9,096 bases of DNA from an uncultured delta proteobacterium (GTDB lineage: Bacteria > Myxococcota_A > Polyangia > Polyangiales > Ga0077539), in NCBI GenBank assembly GCA_903860995.1, contig CAIOSS010000759.1, positions 1 to 9,096 on the forward strand. The letters run 5' to 3'. The notes below the pieces were generated by a model that saw only the letters and a program-made list of their open reading frames with translations, did no database searches and was not told the origin of the DNA. Of this stretch, positions 4,438 through 9,096 are shown in pieces; positions within the stretch are counted from its first letter, which is position 1; every line of letters begins with the position of its first letter. Both the position numbers and the translations under genes were made by a program.

Positions 4438-7400
4438 ATGGCCCGTACTCCGGTACTTCGCACCCCCTGGCGCTCGTTCGCCGTCCTCTGCCTCACGGCC
4501 CTCTCGGCCGGAGGGCTGGACTGCGCGCAGGAGCGCGACCCCATCAACCGCGTGCGGGAGAACGCGCTGCCGAAGAACTTCTTCGTCGGCGCAAACTACA
4601 CCGACCAGGCCGACGACCCGGAGTTCTACGCGAACAACTTCGTCGTCGACGGCACCGCCGACAACTCGATGATGCCGGTCGGCACCTACGACGACGTCGA
4701 CCGCGTGCGCTGGGAGATCCAGGAGGACTTCCTCCTCGCGCGCAAGTCGTACGAGTACATCGAGGGGAGCGAGGGCCGGGCCGCGAGCGCCCAGCGCACG
4801 CCGCACGGGGTCATCGTCGCGGCGTACCGCATCGAGAGCCACTTCGACCAGCGCCGCGCGTACAACCCGAGCACCGGCGAGGAGATCAACGTCGTCGAGG
4901 AGAACACCGTCGACCGCCGTTGGCACCAGCGGGATTTCATCCGTGTCGACTGGTCGCGCAACCTCGTCAACAACCCCGACTGGGCGTGGGTCTGGTACGG
5001 GTCGGTCTTCGGCGAGATGTCCTTCTCGCCGGTCGCGTGGAACGAGACCAACCCCGCCTCGCCCGACGCCAACAACTTCTGTGAGATGACCCCGGGGATG
5101 GTGCGCAACGCCGCCACCGGCGAGTGCGTGGCCGCGACCAACCCGCGCAACCACCCCGGCGGCTACCTCGACGTCACCTCCAAGTGGCTGGTCAACCCGG
5201 AGAACTCAAACCTCTTCGACGTGCCCATCCCCACCTGCCTCATCGCGAACTTCTTCGCCAGCGGGCCGGTGTACTCCTGCGCGCAGCAGGAGACCGTCAT
5301 CCGCACCTCCTTCCGTCGCGTCGAGGACCGGGACTTCGAGCCACTGGAGCTCACCCGCCAGCCCTACGACCTCGTCGGCGGGCCCCGCGCTGAGCGCAAC
5401 GGCTACGACCCGGGCTACGGCCTCGTGGACCAGAATTTCCACCGCTTCGCGATGATCCACAACTTGTGGCAGCGCTCGCACCTCTCGCCCGCGGTCGAGT
5501 GCACCGCCAACACCGACGCCAACAACGACGGCACCGCCGACGCGTGCGGCGCCTCCTCCGCTGCCGAGCGCGCGGGCTCGCAGTGCGACGTGATCATGCA
5601 CCGCTGCACGGTGCCGTACCGCCGCCGCGAGGTGCGCCCGATCGCCTACTACACCAACCTCGAGATGCCCGCGGAGATGCAGGACCACGTGGTGGTGCCG
5701 GGCGCCGAGGGCAACGATACGTACCGCTTCCCGACCCCCGCCGAGGTGACCTCGAGCCGCTACGTCCGCGGCGCCTCGGAGGACATCATCGACTCGTGGA
5801 ACCGCGCGGTCATGTCCGCGATCGCCAACGCCCGCGAGGTCGAGTGCCGCCGCACCGGCGGCGACCGCGCCGCCTGCCACGCGCAGTACTTCGACAACGG
5901 GACCGAGCCCCAGGGCGACGGCGCCTGGCTCGCCGAGCGCCCGAAGGCCGCCAACGGGCCCGCGGTGGTCATCTGCCACAACCCGGTGCGCGCCGACGAC
6001 TCGACCGCGTGCCGCGAGCCCGGCTACGCCGCGCGCCTCGGCGACGTGCGCTTCAACCACATCACGTACATCCCGGGCCGCACCCGCGCGCCCTTCGGCG
6101 GCATCGCCCACTGGGGCTACGACCCGCTCACCGGCGAGGTCGTGTCCAACGGCGGCACGAACATCGGCCGCTCGGCGGAGTACGCCGCGGCGCAGCAGCG
6201 CGACTTCATCCTCCTCGCCCTCGGCGAGCTCGACGTCACGGACTACGTCAACGGCGCGGCCTCGACGCGCTTCGCCAACGTCGTGCGCAACCCCGCGAGC
6301 CAGCCGCGCCGACGCTTCAGCGACCAGGACATCGCCCAGCGCGTGCTCGCGGTCAACGGCCCCAATGCCGCCCGCGACCTCGGGCTCCGCGCCCAGGCGC
6401 AGTCCTCCGCGGCCGCCGCGCTCGCGCAGCACGACCGCACCTTCCAGGACACGTCGCCCGTCTCGGGCCCGGTCACCCGCACCGCGGCGCGCGTCGAGGC
6501 CAACGAGGCCGCCCTGCGCAACACCTCCCTCGAGGCCGAGATGGTCGACGAGAGCTGGCTCGCCAACCTCGGCTTCGACCCGCGCTCGCAGCGCACCCAG
6601 TCGCTCCTCGACCAGGCCTCGCCGCTCCGCCGCATGGACCCGGAGGTCGCCGAGACCACGTGGCAGTCCCTGCTACAGCGCCTCGAGCGCCGCGGGTTCT
6701 GCTTCCAGGACATGGGCGCTCCGCCGATGATCGGCAGCGTCGACCTCCAGGGGGTCGCCCGCTACTTCGCGCGCAAGTACGCCTCGTCCACGCCCGCCGA
6801 GCGCTCGCGGCGCATCTACAACGACCTGCGCATCGAGGCCTACAAGGGCATCGCGCTGCACGAGATCGGCCACTCCCTCGGGCTCTACCACGTGCCCGTG
6901 TCGAGCTACGACTCGATGAACTACAACCCGCAGTACTGGCAGCTGCGCACGCGCAACGGCGCGGCCACGCAGACCTGCACGCCGGTGTGCACGGTGAACA
7001 ACTGCTCCAACACCCGCAACGCCGACCAGAACCAGGACAACTGCATGGGTCCCCGGTACCTCGACCCGGCGTCGGACGAGGAGCTCGGCCTCGCGGATGG
7101 CTCCGAGCCGCACGCGGGCATCGACTACTTCGGCAACACCTCCGTCATGGAGTACCAGTGGGAGCGCTTCGACGAGACCGTCGGCATCGGGTCGTATGAC
7201 CACTACGCCATGGGCATTCTGTACGGCCGCGTGCTGGAGACCATGGAGTCTGATCCCGCCCGCGGCGGCATGACCCCGGAGCGGCAGAACGACTACAGCC
7301 AGCGGCTCGTCTCGCAGCTCTCGGACCTCGACCAGATCCGCTGGGACGACCCGGTGCTCGACGGCGGCGCGCAGGTGCTGCCGATCCACTACACCGAGCT

Positions 7401-9009
7401 CGCCCGCCAGATGGCGATCTTCGACCCGGCGCAGTGCCGCGACGCCACCGCCGAGGAGCGCGCCCGCTACGCCTGGCGCCTCGTCGACGGCAAGATCTGC
7501 CGCCTCCACCCGCGCGACCACGCCGCGATGGTGGACTTCGAGACCGGCCCCGTGTCCGCGGGCTCGACCCGCGACGCGCCCTCGTGGCGCACCCGGGCGA
7601 ACGCCAACACCGGCGGCAACCACCTGCGCTGGGGCTACCGCGTCGCCTGGGACATCGGCACGGGCTACCCCCACATCAACTACTTCGACCAGGGCGCGGA
7701 CGTCTACGAGGTCACCCAGTCGAGCATCCGCAAGTACGAGCTGACCTACCCATCGCTCTACTTCCGCCGCAACAACCGCGAGTTCTCGCAGTGGGGCATC
7801 CCCGCGTACCTCTCGCGCAACATCTTCCGCCGCCTGCGCGGCTACCATTGGAGCGTTGCGCGCGACTCGGCCTACTACAGCGCGGCGTTCAGCCCGGGGA
7901 CCTACCAGCAGGTCGCGCGCGACGACAACTGGTTGCGCCCGCTTCTCGTGGCGGGCACGGACATCTTCGACTTCTTCGCGAAGGTCATCCTGCGGCCCGA
8001 GGCGGGCAACTTCGAGCAGATGCCGACGTCGGAGGCGCTCCGCGGCCGACGCCCGCTCTTCGACGCGGCCGAGGACGGCAGCGACCTCACGCCCGACTTC
8101 GAGGTCGGCCTCGTCGACGGACGCTTCATCGGCGAGGAGTACGACAACCGGGTGGGCGGGTCGTGGGACTACCACTCGTACCTGATCCACGCGGGCTCGT
8201 ACCCGGAGAAGCCCATCGCGGCGATCATGCTGACCGACACGCGGCCGACCTTCTCGTCGATCTCGCGCGGCCTGTACCTCGACGGACGCGAGTTCCAGGT
8301 GAACTTCCGCACCGACATGCCGCAGGCCTTCGACCGCCTCCTCGGCGGCGTGCTCGCGGAGGACTGGGACACCGTCGCCATGCATGTCCCCACCGTGCCT
8401 ACCGGCGGCACCGCGGGGCTCCCGGCGCTCGAGCCCGCCGTGCTCCCCCTCTGGACCGTGGGGTCGCGCACCGCCCCCGCGGAGCCCCGGCGCCCGGACG
8501 GGTCGCGGCTGCTCTTCCCCAACATCGGGTACCGCCAGCAGCTCCCGATGGTCGTCTGGTCGATGCTGTTCTCGTCGCTCAACAGCAACCTCGACACCAT
8601 CCACCGCACCCGCATCTGGACCGACGGCGGCCCCGAGGCGGTGGACATCGCCGAGAGCGAGCGCACCCGCTTCCGCAACCCCGAGACGGGCATCACGTAC
8701 ATCGCGCGGCGCTACGGCCCCGACTCGGTCGACGGCGAGGCCATCGACAGCGGCATCGCGTCCCGCATGATCGCCCACGCCAACGAGCTCCTGGTGGACA
8801 CCTACCAGGTGCGCGTCGACGACCGCGACCAGCCCGTCTACAACCCCGACGGCTCGGTCGACGCGGTGCTCCTGCGCGGGCAGCTCGTGCCGGCCAGCAC
8901 GGACGGCCAGCGCCAGACCATCGCCGTGACGCGCTTCCGCAACTACGTCGGTCTCATCGACGCCACGCGCTACGCCTCGCGCCTGCTCGGGCACGGCACC
9001 CTGCGCTGA
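4438..9009 (+). CDS. Large zinc-dependent metalloprotease (metzincin type), putative lipoprotein
   Basis: 1523 residues; a predicted peptidase acting outside the cytoplasm. The export signal is basic, then FAVLCLTALSAGGLDC, with Cys29 as probable lipid-attachment site followed by AQERDPINRV. The lipobox is poor (Gly at -3, Asp at -1). Residues about 80-180 hold conserved-looking blocks: RVRWEIQEDFLLARKSYEYI, SHFDQRRAYNPSTGEE, WHQRDFIRVDWSRN. A calcium-loop motif D-x-N-x-D-G-x-x-D spans 360-368 between Cys355 and Cys370. GDVRFN (535-540) and YDPLTGEVV (561-569) resemble blocks before the active site in DUF4953/DUF5117-type proteases. The zinc site is HEIGHSLGLYH (808-818), with His808, His812 and His818 as ligands and Glu809 as general base. 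SVMEY (902-906), followed by a YDHYAMGILYG segment, is the likely Met-turn. A Cys-rich insertion (847, 851, 856, 869) lies between them. Residues 960-1523 have no recognised domain. Substrate unknown. The zinc-site assignment is strong; the family name rests on recalled motif order. Confidence 0.93.
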   Translation: MARTPVLRTPWRSFAVLCLTALSAGGLDCAQERDPINRVRENALPKNFFVGANYTDQADDPEFYANNFVVDGTADNSMMPVGTYDDVDRVRWEIQEDFLLARKSYEYIEGSEGRAASAQRTPHGVIVAAYRIESHFDQRRAYNPSTGEEINVVEENTVDRRWHQRDFIRVDWSRNLVNNPDWAWVWYGSVFGEMSFSPVAWNETNPASPDANNFCEMTPGMVRNAATGECVAATNPRNHPGGYLDVTSKWLVNPENSNLFDVPIPTCLIANFFASGPVYSCAQQETVIRTSFRRVEDRDFEPLELTRQPYDLVGGPRAERNGYDPGYGLVDQNFHRFAMIHNLWQRSHLSPAVECTANTDANNDGTADACGASSAAERAGSQCDVIMHRCTVPYRRREVRPIAYYTNLEMPAEMQDHVVVPGAEGNDTYRFPTPAEVTSSRYVRGASEDIIDSWNRAVMSAIANAREVECRRTGGDRAACHAQYFDNGTEPQGDGAWLAERPKAANGPAVVICHNPVRADDSTACREPGYAARLGDVRFNHITYIPGRTRAPFGGIAHWGYDPLTGEVVSNGGTNIGRSAEYAAAQQRDFILLALGELDVTDYVNGAASTRFANVVRNPASQPRRRFSDQDIAQRVLAVNGPNAARDLGLRAQAQSSAAAALAQHDRTFQDTSPVSGPVTRTAARVEANEAALRNTSLEAEMVDESWLANLGFDPRSQRTQSLLDQASPLRRMDPEVAETTWQSLLQRLERRGFCFQDMGAPPMIGSVDLQGVARYFARKYASSTPAERSRRIYNDLRIEAYKGIALHEIGHSLGLYHVPVSSYDSMNYNPQYWQLRTRNGAATQTCTPVCTVNNCSNTRNADQNQDNCMGPRYLDPASDEELGLADGSEPHAGIDYFGNTSVMEYQWERFDETVGIGSYDHYAMGILYGRVLETMESDPARGGMTPERQNDYSQRLVSQLSDLDQIRWDDPVLDGGAQVLPIHYTELARQMAIFDPAQCRDATAEERARYAWRLVDGKICRLHPRDHAAMVDFETGPVSAGSTRDAPSWRTRANANTGGNHLRWGYRVAWDIGTGYPHINYFDQGADVYEVTQSSIRKYELTYPSLYFRRNNREFSQWGIPAYLSRNIFRRLRGYHWSVARDSAYYSAAFSPGTYQQVARDDNWLRPLLVAGTDIFDFFAKVILRPEAGNFEQMPTSEALRGRRPLFDAAEDGSDLTPDFEVGLVDGRFIGEEYDNRVGGSWDYHSYLIHAGSYPEKPIAAIMLTDTRPTFSSISRGLYLDGREFQVNFRTDMPQAFDRLLGGVLAEDWDTVAMHVPTVPTGGTAGLPALEPAVLPLWTVGSRTAPAEPRRPDGSRLLFPNIGYRQQLPMVVWSMLFSSLNSNLDTIHRTRIWTDGGPEAVDIAESERTRFRNPETGITYIARRYGPDSVDGEAIDSGIASRMIAHANELLVDTYQVRVDDRDQPVYNPDGSVDAVLLRGQLVPASTDGQRQTIAVTRFRNYVGLIDATRYASRLLGHGTLR

Positions 9010-9027
9010 CCGCTGCTGCCACCGACG

Positions 9028-9056
9028 CATCGCCGCGATAGACTGCCGCGGCGATG
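9028..9056. repeat. Perfect 10-bp inverted repeat containing the next gene's start codon
   Basis: CATCGCCGCG (9028-9037) and CGCGGCGATG (9047-9056) are exact reverse complements separated by 9 bases. The spacer contains TAGACT, and the right arm ends in the ATG of the downstream gene. It lies 18 bases after the protease stop codon. As DNA it could be an operator around the promoter; as RNA read through from the protease gene it would form a stable hairpin that hides the start codon. Confidence 0.75.
9039..9044 (+). promoter_or_regulatory. Putative -10 element TAGACT of the right-edge gene
   Basis: TAGACT matches the -10 consensus at four of six positions and ends 9 bases before ATG 9054. Transcription from it would start at or very near the ATG, giving a leaderless mRNA; there is no Shine-Dalgarno site. 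It sits in the spacer of the inverted repeat 9028-9056. Confidence 0.4.
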
Positions 9057-9096
9057 ACCCCTCCTGGCGCACGCCGCCGCCCCGCCCTCGTCCTCC
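9054..9096 (+). CDS. Start of a probable exported protein, cut by the window edge
   Basis: ATG 9054 opens a frame that stays open to the end of the window, giving 14 codons. The peptide MTPPGARRRPALVL has a basic patch followed by the beginning of a hydrophobic run, which is how a signal peptide starts. The start is supported by its position 9 bases after a TAGACT element rather than by a ribosome-binding site. Nothing can be said about function. It lies 44 bases downstream of the protease on the same strand, so co-transcription is also possible. Confidence 0.5.
   Translation, partial: MTPPGARRRPALVL

Noticed and set aside
2535..5084. 849-codon plus-strand frame crossing the divergent gap, propeller gene and start of the protease
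   Set aside because: Extremely Arg/Pro/Ala-rich and spanning two well-supported genes in another frame; long frames like this are expected at this GC content.
3175..5154. Long minus-strand frame opposite the propeller and protease genes
   Set aside because: Composition is dominated by Val, Ala, Arg, Gly and Asp, as expected for the complement of codon-biased genes, with no recognisable motif. The opposite strand has signal peptides and repeats.
6673..9072. 799-codon minus-strand frame opposite the protease gene
   Set aside because: Same shadow composition (Val/Asp/Arg/Gly), opposite the HEXXH catalytic region and C-terminal domain of a well-supported protein.

Overview
The window is very GC-rich. 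Its codons end almost always in G or C, and nearly every readable gene encodes an exported protein. Three traits point to a myxobacterium (Myxococcota, probably the Polyangia side): Ala/Asp/Gly-rich linkers behind lipoprotein-type signal peptides, short evenly spaced cysteine motifs, and a large lipoprotein-like metzincin of a type I associate with that phylum. This is judged by family resemblance; no rRNA or marker gene is present.

Layout. (1) 1-765, plus: the 3' end of a secreted protein with a PKD-like segment and an acidic, DUF2135/YfaP-like C-terminal domain. (2) 766-862: a convergent gap with a run of C-tracts, a G-quadruplex motif on the minus strand. (3) 863-2536, minus: a glycine-rich putative lipoprotein with an Asp/Ala linker, an eight-cysteine module and a beta-strand/polyglycine body. 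(4) 2537-2880: a divergent gap with promoter-like elements for both flanking genes and an unexplained minus-strand stretch with coding-like codon use. (5) 2881-4287, plus: an exported protein with a four-cysteine motif and seven similar repeats, predicted to be a seven-bladed beta-propeller. (6) 4438-9009, plus: a 1523-residue zinc metalloprotease with HEXXHXXGXXH, the dominant gene of the window. (7) 9054 to the right edge, plus: the first 14 codons of another probable exported protein.

All four gene starts visible in the window are preceded by a TAGNNT-like element. In two of them it lies so close to the ATG that a leaderless transcript is likely. The last gene's start codon sits inside a perfect 10-bp inverted repeat centred on that element.

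Nothing shows that these genes form one pathway. The common theme is the cell surface: secreted beta-rich proteins of unknown function beside a large surface protease. I saw no tRNA, rRNA, CRISPR array, transposase or phage gene.
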